Assembly (NCBI GenBank): GCA_031412915.1
Contig: JANODX010000079.1
Coordinates: 9,772 to 73,771, forward strand
Reading direction: 5' to 3'
From: JAGNNV01 sp031412915
Lineage (GTDB): Bacteria; Acidobacteriota; Vicinamibacteria; Fen-336; JAGNNV01
Length of the DNA stretch: 64,000 bases
This document shows, one piece after another, positions 8,792-19,100 of the stretch (within the stretch, counting starts at the first letter, position 1; each line of letters opens with the position of its first letter). A program made the position numbers and the translations under genes. Under the pieces are notes generated by a model. That model saw only the letters and a list, made by a program, of their open reading frames with translations, made no database searches and was not told the DNA's origin.

Positions 8792-9949
8792 ATGATTTCT
8801 TCCAGGCTGCGAACGGTGTTGCCTCGGATCTTAGTGCGACGGTCGAGGTTCCTCGGAGCGGTCGCGCCGGTTCTGCTGACCTGCCTGATCGCCGGACGTG
8901 TCGTCGAGGCACACACCTTCGAACGCACGACCACCCGTCTGCGCGTGGACGCCCGGAGGAATTTCGAAGCGACGCTCAAGCTCGACCTCGATGCCCTCGC
9001 GCTCGGCGTCGACCCTTCAACCGATCCAGCCGTGGTGGCCCGGTTGCTCGATGAGATGACCGAAGAGGATCTCAAGAAGACGGAAGACGGCTTGCGGAAC
9101 CTGCTCCTGCGGCGCCTCCGGGTCAAGGCCGATGGGAAGCCGGTTCCGTTCGAGGTTTCATTTCCGCAGTTCCACCCGCGTGAAACCACGACCACCGTCG
9201 AGGTGTTTGGCCTGGAGGCGCGCCTTCGCGGCCGGCTGCCCGACCCGGCGAGGGAGATCGAGTTCTTCGCCTCCCGGGCGTTCCCGGCCATCGAACTGTC
9301 CTTCGAGGACGAAGGCACCGGCCGTACCGAGTTCCATATCTGCCTTCCCGGGGAAGAGTGCCCCCCCATCAAGCTCACCGCGGGCGCCGCCGAGGCCAGG
9401 CTCTTCGATTTCGTCGTGATCGGCTTCAAGCACATCGTCCCCCTGGGCGTCGATCACATCCTCTTCGTCCTCGCCCTCTTCCTCGGCGGTCGTGACCTGA
9501 AGACCCTCCTCATCCAGACCGGGCTCTTCACCCTGGCTCACAGCGCCACCCTGGCCCTGTCGACCATCGGCGTCCTCTCGCTATCGTCGCGGATCGTCGA
9601 GCCCTTGGTCGCCCTGTCCATCGGTGTCGTCGGTTTCGAAAACTTCCTCCGCCCCGCCGGGGTTTCGCGCGGACGGGCCGCCGTGGTCTTCTTCTTCGGG
9701 CTTCTGCACGGTCTCGGCTTCGCCGGGGTCCTCGCTGATACGCCGCTGGTCGAAGGTGAGCGTATCGCCGCTCTCCTGCTCTTCAACCTGGGCGTCGAGT
9801 TCGGGCAGGTCGCGGTGCTTGCCGCGGCCTTCGTCCTGAGCCTGTCTTTCAGGGATTCCGCCACCTACCGTCGAGTCGTCCAAACCCCGTTGTCGCTGGT
9901 CCTGGGCATCGTCGGCGTGGTTTGGGCACTGGCCCGGCTCGCATCGTAG
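8792..9949 (+). CDS. HupE/UreJ-like membrane protein with exported N-terminal domain
   Basis: The first 45 residues contain a basic stretch and a signal-like helix ending near VVEAHTF. Residues 46-200 form an exported soluble domain with a Cys pair (CLPGEEC). From about residue 205 the sequence has six to seven membrane helices with the HupE/UreJ pattern FKHIVPLGVDHILFVLALFL, the LAHS segment and FFFGLLHGLGFAG. The conserved His and Asp residues in these helices are thought to bind Ni, Co or Cu in relatives. No hydrogenase or urease gene is present, so the role is open; metal uptake for the exported enzymes encoded next to it is one possibility. It is the first gene of the probable operon that continues 27 bases later with the propeller genes. 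Confidence 0.75.
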   Translation: MISSRLRTVLPRILVRRSRFLGAVAPVLLTCLIAGRVVEAHTFERTTTRLRVDARRNFEATLKLDLDALALGVDPSTDPAVVARLLDEMTEEDLKKTEDGLRNLLLRRLRVKADGKPVPFEVSFPQFHPRETTTTVEVFGLEARLRGRLPDPAREIEFFASRAFPAIELSFEDEGTGRTEFHICLPGEECPPIKLTAGAAEARLFDFVVIGFKHIVPLGVDHILFVLALFLGGRDLKTLLIQTGLFTLAHSATLALSTIGVLSLSSRIVEPLVALSIGVVGFENFLRPAGVSRGRAAVVFFFGLLHGLGFAGVLADTPLVEGERIAALLLFNLGVEFGQVAVLAAAFVLSLSFRDSATYRRVVQTPLSLVLGIVGVVWALARLAS

Positions 9950-9976
9950 TATCGACCCCCACAACACAAGGCGAAT

Positions 9977-12175
9977 ATGACCATGGGACTCAAACGCACC
10001 ATCCTTCCGCTCGTTCTGGCCTCCCTGGCCGCCACCGGCTCCGCCGCCGACTGGCCCCAGTGGCGGGGTCCGAACGGCAACGGCACCTCCAGTGAAACCG
10101 GGATCGTCAGCACGTGGTCGCCCACCACCCTCGAGAACGTGGTCTTCCGCATCCCTCACGTGGGGAGGTCGACGCCCGCGGTCTTCGACGGCCGGGTCTG
10201 CGCTTCCGGCCGCGCCGATTCAAGGTACGAGACCATCGGCTGTTACTCGGCCAGCGATGGCGTGAAGCTCTGGGAGCGCCGTTTCGTGGTTCACAACACC
10301 ACCATCCCGTTTTCACGCGTCGGGTGGGCGAGTGTTTCCGGAGACCCCGAGACCGGGTACCTCTACGCCCAGAACGGGGATGGTCAGTTGGTTGCCTTCG
10401 ATCGTGCGGGCAAGACGGTCTGGCAGGTCCGCCTCGGCGAAGAGATGGGGCGGAGTTCGGGCTACGGCGGAAGAACCCACTCGCCCCTCATCGATGACAG
10501 TTCGGTGATCGTCAGCATCGTGGGAGCGTCCTGGGGTGAGCAGGCGCCGCTTCGCCAGCGCTACGCCTCGCTCGACAAGCGCACGGGCAAGGTCGAATGG
10601 GTGTCCACACCCTCGGCGGCGGCGGTCGAAGACTTCAACAATCAGGCCAACGCCATCGTGGGCATCATCGGAGGAGAGCGTTTGCTGGTGGGCGGCGGCG
10701 CCGACGGCTGGATCTACGCCATTCGTGCGCGCACGGGCGAGCTTGCCTGGAGTTACCGTTTCTCACCCCGATCGCTCAACGCGCCGGTCACCATCCGCGA
10801 CGGAATCGTCTACGCCAATCAGGGCGACGAGCCGCTCGAGGGCGGCTTCATGGGTCAGGTAATCGCGATCGACGGGTCTCTCAAGGGAGACATCACGACC
10901 ACCGGGCGGAAGTGGAACTCGGACGGCATCACCGCCGCTTTCGCGGCGCCCCTCCTCGACGGCAATCGTATCTACGTCACCGACAACGCCGGGAATCTGC
11001 ACGCCCTGGACGTGACCACCGGAAAGCACCTGTATGAAACGAACCTCGGGACCATCGGTCGCGGATCGCCCACCATGGCCGACGGGAAGATCTACGCCAC
11101 CGAGGTGAACGGCAATGTCCACATCCTGAAGCCGCTCGCCGACAAGTTCGAAACCCTGAGCCACGTGGCCCTGAAGATGCCCGAAGGGCGTCATGTCGAG
11201 GTCTGGGGTTCCGTGGCCCCGGCCTACGGGCGGCTCTATCTCCTGACCGAGAACTACCTCTACTGTCTCGGCGACAAAAAGGCGGCCTACAAGGGCCCGA
11301 CCCGAGGAGCGGTCTCGAGCGTGATGCCCTGGCCGAAGGAGCCGACCGGGCCCGAGGGCCCGCTCGCCTCCATCACTCTTTTCCCGGCCGAGACCTGGGC
11401 GGCGCCCGGCGAGAAGATCGCCTTCGAAGTGCGCGGTTTCGACGCACGGGGTCGAAGGATGAAAGCACCCGCGGCCGTCTTCTCCTTGAGCGGCCTCGCC
11501 GGCGCGGTCGATGCGAACGGAGTGTTTTCGGGCGAGGCGTCCCGCGTGCTCCAGGCGGGCAAGGTCGTGGCCAAGGCCGGAGCGGTCGAAGGGAGCGCCC
11601 GGGTTCGCATCTTCGGCGCGCTGCCGTGGAGCGAGGACTTCGAAGGCGGGAAGGTGCCGGGCCACTGGGTCGGGGCCGGCCGGCTCGCGATCAGCGACTT
11701 CCCGGAAGGCAGGATCCTCTCGAAAGGTCCGGTTCAAGTGGGCCTCAATCGGGCCACCGTCTTCATCGGTCCTGTGACCATGAAGGGGTACACCATTGAA
11801 TCCGACGTTCGGGCCACGAAGAAGGGCCGCCGGATGGGGGATGTGGGCCTCATCAACAACGGCTACACCCTCGACATGCAGGGTGTGCACCAGAAGCTCC
11901 AGGTCCGGTCGTGGGCGTCCGAACTGAGCTTCTCGAAAGAAGTCCCGCTCACGGTCGAGAGCGATGTCTGGTATCGGATGAAACTCACGGTGGAACCAGG
12001 GACGGCAAAGACCATGGTCCGCGGCAAGGTCTGGAAGCGGGGCGAGGCCGAGCCGTCCGCCTGGACCATCGAGTTCGAGGACAACGTGGTCATAGAGGCG
12101 GGTGCCCCCGGGATCTATGGCGACTCGCCCGCCGACATCGCCTGGGACAATCTCAAACTCACTTCGAATCGCTGA
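9977..12175 (+). CDS. Exported PQQ-like beta-propeller protein with C-terminal LamG-like domain
   Basis: A 732-residue protein with a Sec signal peptide (about 1-23) followed by the ADWPQWRGPNGNG opening typical of a secreted PQQ-like propeller family. Residues 30-440 hold propeller repeats whose hallmark is Gly-x-x-x-Trp at strand ends (GKTVWQVRLG, GKVEWVSTP, GELAWSYRF). An Ig-like stretch follows at about 455-545, then a concanavalin/LamG-like beta-sandwich at about 550-730. The last of these resembles domains that bind carbohydrate in DUF1080-type proteins. The Cys-Cys pair and cofactor ligands of quinoprotein dehydrogenases are not seen, so enzymatic PQQ use is unlikely. It probably acts outside the inner membrane as a binding or scaffold protein. 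Four propeller genes follow each other here with gaps of 11-33 bases. Confidence 0.75.
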   Translation: MTMGLKRTILPLVLASLAATGSAADWPQWRGPNGNGTSSETGIVSTWSPTTLENVVFRIPHVGRSTPAVFDGRVCASGRADSRYETIGCYSASDGVKLWERRFVVHNTTIPFSRVGWASVSGDPETGYLYAQNGDGQLVAFDRAGKTVWQVRLGEEMGRSSGYGGRTHSPLIDDSSVIVSIVGASWGEQAPLRQRYASLDKRTGKVEWVSTPSAAAVEDFNNQANAIVGIIGGERLLVGGGADGWIYAIRARTGELAWSYRFSPRSLNAPVTIRDGIVYANQGDEPLEGGFMGQVIAIDGSLKGDITTTGRKWNSDGITAAFAAPLLDGNRIYVTDNAGNLHALDVTTGKHLYETNLGTIGRGSPTMADGKIYATEVNGNVHILKPLADKFETLSHVALKMPEGRHVEVWGSVAPAYGRLYLLTENYLYCLGDKKAAYKGPTRGAVSSVMPWPKEPTGPEGPLASITLFPAETWAAPGEKIAFEVRGFDARGRRMKAPAAVFSLSGLAGAVDANGVFSGEASRVLQAGKVVAKAGAVEGSARVRIFGALPWSEDFEGGKVPGHWVGAGRLAISDFPEGRILSKGPVQVGLNRATVFIGPVTMKGYTIESDVRATKKGRRMGDVGLINNGYTLDMQGVHQKLQVRSWASELSFSKEVPLTVESDVWYRMKLTVEPGTAKTMVRGKVWKRGEAEPSAWTIEFEDNVVIEAGAPGIYGDSPADIAWDNLKLTSNR

Positions 12176-12186
12176 GGTCAAACGAC

Positions 12187-13641
12187 ATGCGCCGCGTTCT
12201 CCTGCCCGTAGCCCTGATCGCCGTCTTCCTGGGATCTCAGGCCTCCCGACCTGTGGGTTCTCAATCGCCCGAGCGGGGTCTCTTCGGCGAGTTCCCGACC
12301 CGCAACTCCATCTCCGCCGAGAAGGGCCTCCCCTCGACCTGGGACGCCGACGCCGGGACCAACATCCTCTGGTCGCAGCCCGCGGGGTCGCAAAGCTACG
12401 CGGGGCCGACGGTCGCCGGAGGACGCGTTTTCATCGGTACAAACAACGAGGGCAATCGCAACCCGGCCATCAAGGGCGACCGCGGCGTGGTCATGGCCTT
12501 CGACGCTTTGAAGGGCGACTTCCTCTGGCAGATGGCGACGCCGAAGCTGTCGTCCGGCCGCGTGAATGACTGGCCGCAGCAGGGCGTGTGCTCGACGCCG
12601 TTCGTCGAGGGCGATCGGCTCTACTACACGTCGAACCAGGCGAAGATCGTGTCGCTCGACGTGGCCGGCCTCAAGAACGGAAACGAGGGCGTCACCGACG
12701 AGAAGGAAACGAGCCCCATCGACGGTGACGTCATCTGGTCCTTCGACCTCATGGGGGAGGCGGATGTCTTCCCGCATAATCTGGCCGCGAGTTCTCCTCT
12801 CGTGGTGGACGGGATCCTCTACGCCACCACCGGGAACGGCGTCGACGAGGGTCATGTCAACATTCCTTCGCCCCTCGCCCCGAGCTTCGTGGCCATAGAT
12901 CAGAAGACGGGAAAGCTGGTCTGGGAGAGTGCTGAGCCCGGGAGCAAGATCATCCATGGCAACTGGTCGAACGCGGCCTACGGCGTGGTCAAGGGAAAAC
13001 CGCAGGTGGTCTTCGGGGGCGGTGACGGCTGGGTCTACAGCTTCGAACCCAGCACGGGCAAGCTGATCTGGAAGTTCAACGCCAATCCGAAGGACGCCGT
13101 CTATCGTCTCGGCGGGAGCGGAACCAAGAACGACATCATCGCCACCCCGGTGGTCTACGACGACAAGGTCTTCATCGGCGTGGGGCAGGATCCCGAGCAC
13201 GGCGAGGGGGTGGGGAATTTCTGGGTGATCGACGCCACCCTCGAGGGAGACATCACAGACAAAGCGGTGGTGTGGAGGCGCGGGGGCGATGAGTTCCATC
13301 GCACCATCTCCACCGTCGCCATCCATGAAGGCATCGTCTACGCGGCCGACCTGTCGGGCTTCCTCTATGCCCTGGACGTGAAGACCGGCGCCTTGTACTG
13401 GAGGCACGACATGCTGGCCGCGGTCTGGGCCTCGCCGCTGGTGGCGGACGGGAAGATCTATCTCGGCGACGAAGACGGCGACGTGGCCGTGCTCGCGGCG
13501 GGCAAGACCCTGAAACTGATCAGCGAGATGAACATGGGATCCGCGGTCTACGCGACCGTGCACCCCAAGGATGGCGTGCTCTACATCCTCGCCCGGAATC
13601 GTCTGTTCGCGATCAAGGACGGGGCCCGCTCCGCGCGTTAA
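12187..13641 (+). CDS. Exported PQQ-like beta-propeller protein (second of four)
   Basis: Start ATG at 12187, eleven bases after the preceding stop. The 484-residue product has a signal peptide (about 1-25). Propeller repeats with the Gly-x-x-x-Trp hallmark run through nearly the whole length (GDFLWQMAT, GDVIWSFDL, GKLVWESAE, GKLIWKFNA, GALYWRHDM). One conserved element, SYAGPTVAGGRVFIGTNNEG, is typical of this subfamily in Planctomycetota and Acidobacteriota. There is no extra C-terminal domain. Strand-end Asp residues could bind Ca2+, but I see no catalytic signature. It is only distantly similar to the neighbouring propellers, which argues for distinct ligands or partners rather than a recent tandem duplication. 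Confidence 0.75.
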   Translation: MRRVLLPVALIAVFLGSQASRPVGSQSPERGLFGEFPTRNSISAEKGLPSTWDADAGTNILWSQPAGSQSYAGPTVAGGRVFIGTNNEGNRNPAIKGDRGVVMAFDALKGDFLWQMATPKLSSGRVNDWPQQGVCSTPFVEGDRLYYTSNQAKIVSLDVAGLKNGNEGVTDEKETSPIDGDVIWSFDLMGEADVFPHNLAASSPLVVDGILYATTGNGVDEGHVNIPSPLAPSFVAIDQKTGKLVWESAEPGSKIIHGNWSNAAYGVVKGKPQVVFGGGDGWVYSFEPSTGKLIWKFNANPKDAVYRLGGSGTKNDIIATPVVYDDKVFIGVGQDPEHGEGVGNFWVIDATLEGDITDKAVVWRRGGDEFHRTISTVAIHEGIVYAADLSGFLYALDVKTGALYWRHDMLAAVWASPLVADGKIYLGDEDGDVAVLAAGKTLKLISEMNMGSAVYATVHPKDGVLYILARNRLFAIKDGARSAR

Positions 13642-13672
13642 GAACCGCGGCCTGGTCTACCCCCCCGAGTCC

Positions 13673-14806
13673 ATGGCCCGACCGCCGTCACGACGTGAGT
13701 GGCTTTGGGGCTCCGGCCTCGCGGTCCTGGGTCGGCCGTGGCGGGCACACGCTCAGGCTCCCGGTCCGGAAGACGCCTCTTGGCCGATATTCCGCGGCGA
13801 TGCCGCCCTTCGCGGGGTCGCCGCATCGCGGCTGCCCCCCTCGCCGAAGCTCGTCTGGAGTTTCGAGGCGGAAAGCGAGCCCACGTCACCAGTCGTGGCT
13901 TCGGGTCGCGTGTTCTTCGCCACCCGGGATGGCGATCTCCTGGCCCTCGATCTTTCGAGCGGCAAGCGGATCTGGGCGACCAAGGTTGAAGCGGGGTTCG
14001 AGGGAGCGCCTTCGTGTGCCGACGGCCTCGTCCTGATCCCCGACCTGGGCGGGGGCATCCACGCACTTGCCGCCGCCGACGGAAAGAAGGTCTGGTTTCA
14101 CCAGACCGAGGGCGAAGCGGAGATCAAGGCGTCCGTGGCCGTGGCCTCGGGCGTTGCTCTCGTCGGGGCCTACGACGGGACGCTCCATGCCCTGAACCTG
14201 AGTGATGGCGCCCGCCGCTGGAGCCACGAGAGCCAAGCCCAGATCCACGCCACCTGCGCCATCTCGAACGGTGTGGCCTACGTCGCGGGCTGTGACGGCC
14301 ATTTCCGAGGCCTGGACGTGGTCACGGGGAAGGAGAAGGTCGACGTTCCCTTCGGGGGTTACACCGCCGCCTCTCCGGCCATGGTCGACGGTATCGCGGT
14401 CTTTGGCACGTTCAGCAACGACGTCGTGGGAATCGATATTGCCCGGAAGGCGGTGATCTGGCGATATGTTCCGAAGAGGGAGTTTCCCTTTTATTCCTCC
14501 GCCCTGGTTGCTGGAGGCCTCGCCATCGTGGGTTCTCGCGACAAGTCGCTGCATGCGCTGGACCTCAAGACCGGGCGGCTGCAGTGGACGTTCGAGACCC
14601 AGGGGAAGGTCGACTCGTCCCCGGTTCTGGCCGGTTCCCGGGTTTTCTTTGGCTCGCACGACGGCCGGATCCGGGGTCTGGACGTCAAAACCAGGAGGAG
14701 TGTTTTCTCATACGAGACGGGTGCGCCCATCGCCACGTCTCCGGCGATCGCTACGAGCCGTCTTCTGGTCGCCGCGAGCGACGGTCGTATTCTCTGTTTC
14801 GGCTGA
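13673..14806 (+). CDS. Tat-exported PQQ-like beta-propeller protein (third of four)
   Basis: The frame is open further upstream, but the ATG at 13673 begins a good twin-arginine signal: Ser-Arg-Arg-Glu-Trp-Leu, then a hydrophobic stretch ending AHAQA. This one of the four propellers uses Tat rather than Sec, so it may fold or take a cofactor in the cytoplasm before export. The 377-residue product has six or seven propeller repeats (GKRIWATKV, GKKVWFHQT, GARRWSHES, KAVIWRYVP, GRLQWTFET) and resembles BamB-type outer-membrane assembly propellers in size. No lipobox is present, so it is probably soluble. It starts 31 bases after the preceding gene. Confidence 0.75.
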   Translation: MARPPSRREWLWGSGLAVLGRPWRAHAQAPGPEDASWPIFRGDAALRGVAASRLPPSPKLVWSFEAESEPTSPVVASGRVFFATRDGDLLALDLSSGKRIWATKVEAGFEGAPSCADGLVLIPDLGGGIHALAAADGKKVWFHQTEGEAEIKASVAVASGVALVGAYDGTLHALNLSDGARRWSHESQAQIHATCAISNGVAYVAGCDGHFRGLDVVTGKEKVDVPFGGYTAASPAMVDGIAVFGTFSNDVVGIDIARKAVIWRYVPKREFPFYSSALVAGGLAIVGSRDKSLHALDLKTGRLQWTFETQGKVDSSPVLAGSRVFFGSHDGRIRGLDVKTRRSVFSYETGAPIATSPAIATSRLLVAASDGRILCFG

Positions 14807-14839
14807 GGAGCCGCTTTTTTCCGAAGATCAGGAGTGCCC

Positions 14840-16156
14840 ATGAAACCCTTTGCCCCAAGTGTCTTGACCCTGACGGTTCTGGCCCTCTCGGGGAGCGTGC
14901 AGGCCGACTGGCCCCAGTTCCGCGGAGCCAATCGCGACGCCCAGTCGGGGGAGCGTGGACTGTTGCAGCAGTGGCCGGAGGGAGGGCCGAAGCTCGCCTG
15001 GCAGGTGAAGGGCATGGGTGTGGGGTACTCCAGCGTCTCCGTTCAAAACGGACGGCTCTTCACCATGGGCGACATCGGCCGCGATCAGTTCGTGATCGCG
15101 CTGTCGCTCGACAAGAAGGCCATCGAATGGAAGACCCGGATCGGCCCGGCGTGGACCGAAGACCAGTATGCGGGTGCGAGGGGCACGCCCACCGCGGACG
15201 GCGAACTGATCTACGCCATCGGCACCGAGGGAGACCTCATGGCCCTCGAAGCCGCCACGGGAAAGGTCCGCTGGAAGAAGAGCCTGCCCGGGGACTTCTC
15301 CGGCCGCATGATGTCGGGGTGGAAATGGTCGGAGTCGCCTCTGGTGGACGGCGATCGTCTGGTGGTGACGCCGGGCGGCTCGGAATCCCTGCTCGTCTGT
15401 CTGGAAAAGGCGACCGGCAAGGAGATCTGGCGGACGAAGGCGGGGGAGATGGGCCCCAAGGGCCGCGATGGCGCCGGCTATTCCTCGATCGTGATCTCGA
15501 ACGGCGCGGGGGTGAAGCAGTACGTTCAGCTCATGGGCCGCGGTGTGGTGGGGGTGCGGGCGTCCGATGGGAAGTTCCTGTGGACCTACAACAAAGTCGC
15601 GAACGATACCGCCAACATTTCGACCCCCATCGTCAGCGGCGACTTCGTCTTCTCCGCGACCGGCTACCAGACCGGCAGCGGCCTGCTGAAGCTCGCGAAG
15701 CAGGGGGACGCGGTCACCGCGACCGAGCAGTACTTCCTCGACGGGAAGACCTTTCAGAACCATCACGGCGGCATGGTGCTGGTGGGCGGACACATCTACG
15801 GCGGTCAGGGGCACCGCATGGGGCTGCCCATCTGCGTCGAACTCGCGACCGGCCGGAAGGTCTGGGGGGGCGATATTCGCAACGCGGGCAAGGGTTCGGC
15901 CGCGGTCGCCTACGCCGACTCGCACCTCATCTTCCGCTATGAGAACGGCCTGGTGATCCTGATCGAGGCGACGCCGGCGGGTTACAAGGAGAAAGGGCAG
16001 TTCGAGATTCCAGACGCCTCGCCCCTCAACTGGCCGTATCCCGCGATCGCGGATGGCAGACTCTTCCTGCGCGATCAGGACCGGCTGCTGGTCTACGACA
16101 TCAAGGCCGCCACGGCGGGTGCCAGGCCCTCGGACGAAACACTCGACGCCCCGTGA
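14840..16156 (+). CDS. Exported PQQ-like beta-propeller protein (fourth of four)
   Basis: ATG at 14840 with AGGAG at 14830-14834, which excludes the in-frame GTG at 14834. The 438-residue product has a signal peptide (about 1-22) directly followed by ADWPQFRGANRDAQSGERG, the same opening family as the first propeller protein. Repeats of the Gly-x-x-x-Trp type follow (GKVRWKKSL, GKEIWRTKA, GKFLWTYNK, GRKVWGGDI), with a HHGGMVLVGGHIYGGQGHR loop unusually rich in His. That loop could ligate a metal, which would fit the HupE-like metal-transport protein at the head of the operon; this is conjecture. The TonB-dependent receptor gene starts 43 bases later. Confidence 0.75.
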   Translation: MKPFAPSVLTLTVLALSGSVQADWPQFRGANRDAQSGERGLLQQWPEGGPKLAWQVKGMGVGYSSVSVQNGRLFTMGDIGRDQFVIALSLDKKAIEWKTRIGPAWTEDQYAGARGTPTADGELIYAIGTEGDLMALEAATGKVRWKKSLPGDFSGRMMSGWKWSESPLVDGDRLVVTPGGSESLLVCLEKATGKEIWRTKAGEMGPKGRDGAGYSSIVISNGAGVKQYVQLMGRGVVGVRASDGKFLWTYNKVANDTANISTPIVSGDFVFSATGYQTGSGLLKLAKQGDAVTATEQYFLDGKTFQNHHGGMVLVGGHIYGGQGHRMGLPICVELATGRKVWGGDIRNAGKGSAAVAYADSHLIFRYENGLVILIEATPAGYKEKGQFEIPDASPLNWPYPAIADGRLFLRDQDRLLVYDIKAATAGARPSDETLDAP

Positions 16157-16199
16157 CGGTCAGACCCTGTAACCTCCCGGCAAGATAGAACAAGTCATC

Positions 16200-19100
16200 A
16201 TGAACAACGCCGGTCGTTTCATCGCACTGGGTCTGCTCGTTTTAACCCCATCGCTGGCCCGCGCCCAGGCCACCGCGAGCTCCATCGAAGGTATGGTGCG
16301 CGACATATCCGGCGCGGTGCTGCCCGGCGTCGCCGTGGTGGCGAAGCATGGGGAAACGGGTCTGATCCGGCAGGTGGTCTCGGGGCCCAATGGTCGCTTC
16401 GTAATGCCGGTGCTGCCTCTGGGGCGGTTTGAAGTCCGGGCGAGCCTCGACGGTTTCAAGCCTGCGATGAATCCCGACGTCCTGGTCGTGCTCGGCGTGC
16501 CCGCGGTGGTGAATCTCGTGCTGGAGCCGGGGGCTCGGACGGAAGAGATCACCGTCGTGGCCGAGGGTTCTAAGGTGCAGACGGGCACGGGCGAGCTCTC
16601 TTTCCTGGTGGGCGAGCAGGAGATCAACGACCTCCCCCTGAATGGGCGGAACTACACGGACCTCGCGTTCCTGCAACCGGGTGTGGTGGCCTTCCCTCAC
16701 CGCGATGGCGGGTCGGTGGTGGCCCACGGTGTGGGCGCTTCGATCAACGGCCTCGACCCCCGGTCGAACGTGTACCTGCTCGATGGCACTCTCCTGAATG
16801 ACTTCACCAACGGCCCGGCCGGGAGTGCGGCGGGTACCACGCTGGGGACGGAGACCGTTCGCGAGTTCCGGGTCGAGACGAACAGCTATTCGGCCGAATA
16901 CGGCCGCAACTTCGGCGGACAGATCCTGGTGGCGACGAAGTCGGGCGGCAATACCTGGACGGGCAGCGTCTTCGAGTATCACCGCAACGAAGCTCTCGAC
17001 TCGCCCAACTACTTCGACCAGGGCGAGAAGCCCGACTTCATACGGAATCAGTTCGGGGCGACGCTCGGCGGCCCGATCCGGAAGGACAAGACGTTCTTCT
17101 TCCTGGGCTATGAGGGCTTGCGCGAGAACCTGGGCAAGATCGTATCGACGGTGGTCCCGGACGCCAACGCCCGACTGGGCCTTCTGCCCAACCCCGCGAA
17201 TCCAGGCCAGCTGCGGAATGTCGGGGTCGCCCCCGCGGTGCGCCCGTATCTCGACGCGTACCCGCTGCCCAACGGCGCGTCGCTTGGAGGGGGTCTCGCG
17301 GAATTGCGGTTTCCCTTCGATCAGACGGTCGACCAGAACTTCATCCAGGCCCGCGTGGATCACCACCTGAGTGCCCGGGACCAGATGTTCATCCGCTACA
17401 CGCGCGACGTGGCGGACCAGTATCTGCCCACCGACTTTCCCCAATTCCCGCGCACGTTCCTCTCCACCAATCAGTTCCTGACCGCGGAGTTGAGGCACGC
17501 GGCCTCGGGGACGAGCCTCCACACCCTGCGCCTGTCGCTATCTGCCACGCAGATCGGCCAGACCGTCGAGGCGAACCTCAACTCGCCGCTCCCGCCCTTC
17601 GTGCCGGGCCGGCCCCTGATGGGCGGCATCGACATCGGCGGCATCCCGGGAAGGTTCGGTCCCCAGACCTCGGCCGATCTCGTCATCAAGCAGGGCGTCT
17701 TCGGCGGCGAGTATTCCTTCGTCCAGGCTCGCGGCTCGCACCTGATCAAGGGCGGCGCCCTGGTCGAGCACTACAAGGACGATCTCTACAATCCGACCTT
17801 CAGCCTCGGCATCTACACCTTCGGAAACCTGGAGGGATTTCTGCGCAACACGCCCACCCGGTTCGTCGGACTCACCCCCGAGGCGTCCCTTTTCCGGCTC
17901 TGGAATTTCACCCTGATCGGAGCGTATCTGCAGGATCAGTACCGCGTCTCCGATCGGTTGTCGGTGCAGGCAGGTCTCCGCTGGGAGATGACGACGCTTC
18001 CCAAGGACGTGGAAGGACGCGACTCCACCCTCGTCACACTGAGCGACCAGACCCCCACCCTCGGCGTGCCCTACGGAAGCTCTCCCAAGCTCAATTTCTC
18101 GCCGCGGGTGAGCTTCGCCTGGGACGTGAAAGGCGACGGCAAGCTTTCGGTTCGAGGGGGCTACGGCCTCTATTTCAACGTCAACAATCAGCAGAATCTC
18201 ATCGTCACCATCACCAATCCTCCGGTGACCCCGCGAGCCATCATCGCCAACCCCACCTTTCCCGAGCCTCCCTTCGCCCGGGGCGTCGCGAACACCATCC
18301 GGCCGGTGCAGTGGGATCTCGCGAACCCGCGCGCCCATATCTTCAATGTGAATGTGCAGAAAGAGTTCCGGGGGAACACGGTTCTGACCGTGGGTTATGC
18401 GGGCTCGCTTGGATCGCACCTGCTCCGAAGCGGCGACGTGAACGTCCCGACCCCGGAGTTGCGCCCCGATGGCACGGTCTTCTATTCGGCCACCGGTGTG
18501 AGGCCGAACGCGGCTTTCGGCGTGATCGAACAGAAAACCAGCGACGGCGAATCCTGGTACAACGCGGGAATCTTCGACCTTCGTCACACCACGAAGAGCC
18601 TCCGCCTGCAGGCCTCGTACACCCTGGCCTCCGCCATCGACACCACCCAGGCCTCGACCTTCTTCTCCGACGCGACCAACGGCACGACCTCCGCGTTTCC
18701 GGAGCCCCACGGTCTCGACTACAACAAGGGCCCGGCCGATTACAACGCCACCCACAACCTGGTTCTCACCGGAACCTGGAACTTCCTGACCAACTGGCAG
18801 ATCTCGATGATCGGCCGGTATCGCAGCGGCAATCCCCTGACCGCGTTCGTCGCGAACAACCGCTCACGGTCGCGCTGGTCCCCGTCGCTCGGGCCCGGCC
18901 TCGGGCTCGATCGGCCCTCGCTCGCTTCCGGCCGCACCCCGGAGAGTGCGGTCACGGGCAATCCGGATCAGTGGTTCGATCCCACCGCCTTCGTCCTTCA
19001 GCCCGCGGGCACCTTCGGAAACAGCGAACGAGGACAGTTCACGGGCCCGGATCTCCGAACCGTCGACCTTTCCCTCGTGCGCTTCTTTCCGCTGAAGGCC

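Noticed and set aside
9977..16156. PQQ-dependent dehydrogenases
   Set aside because: The propeller repeats match the PQQ-like family, but the adjacent-Cys pair and cofactor ligands of quinoprotein dehydrogenases are not visible in any of the four.
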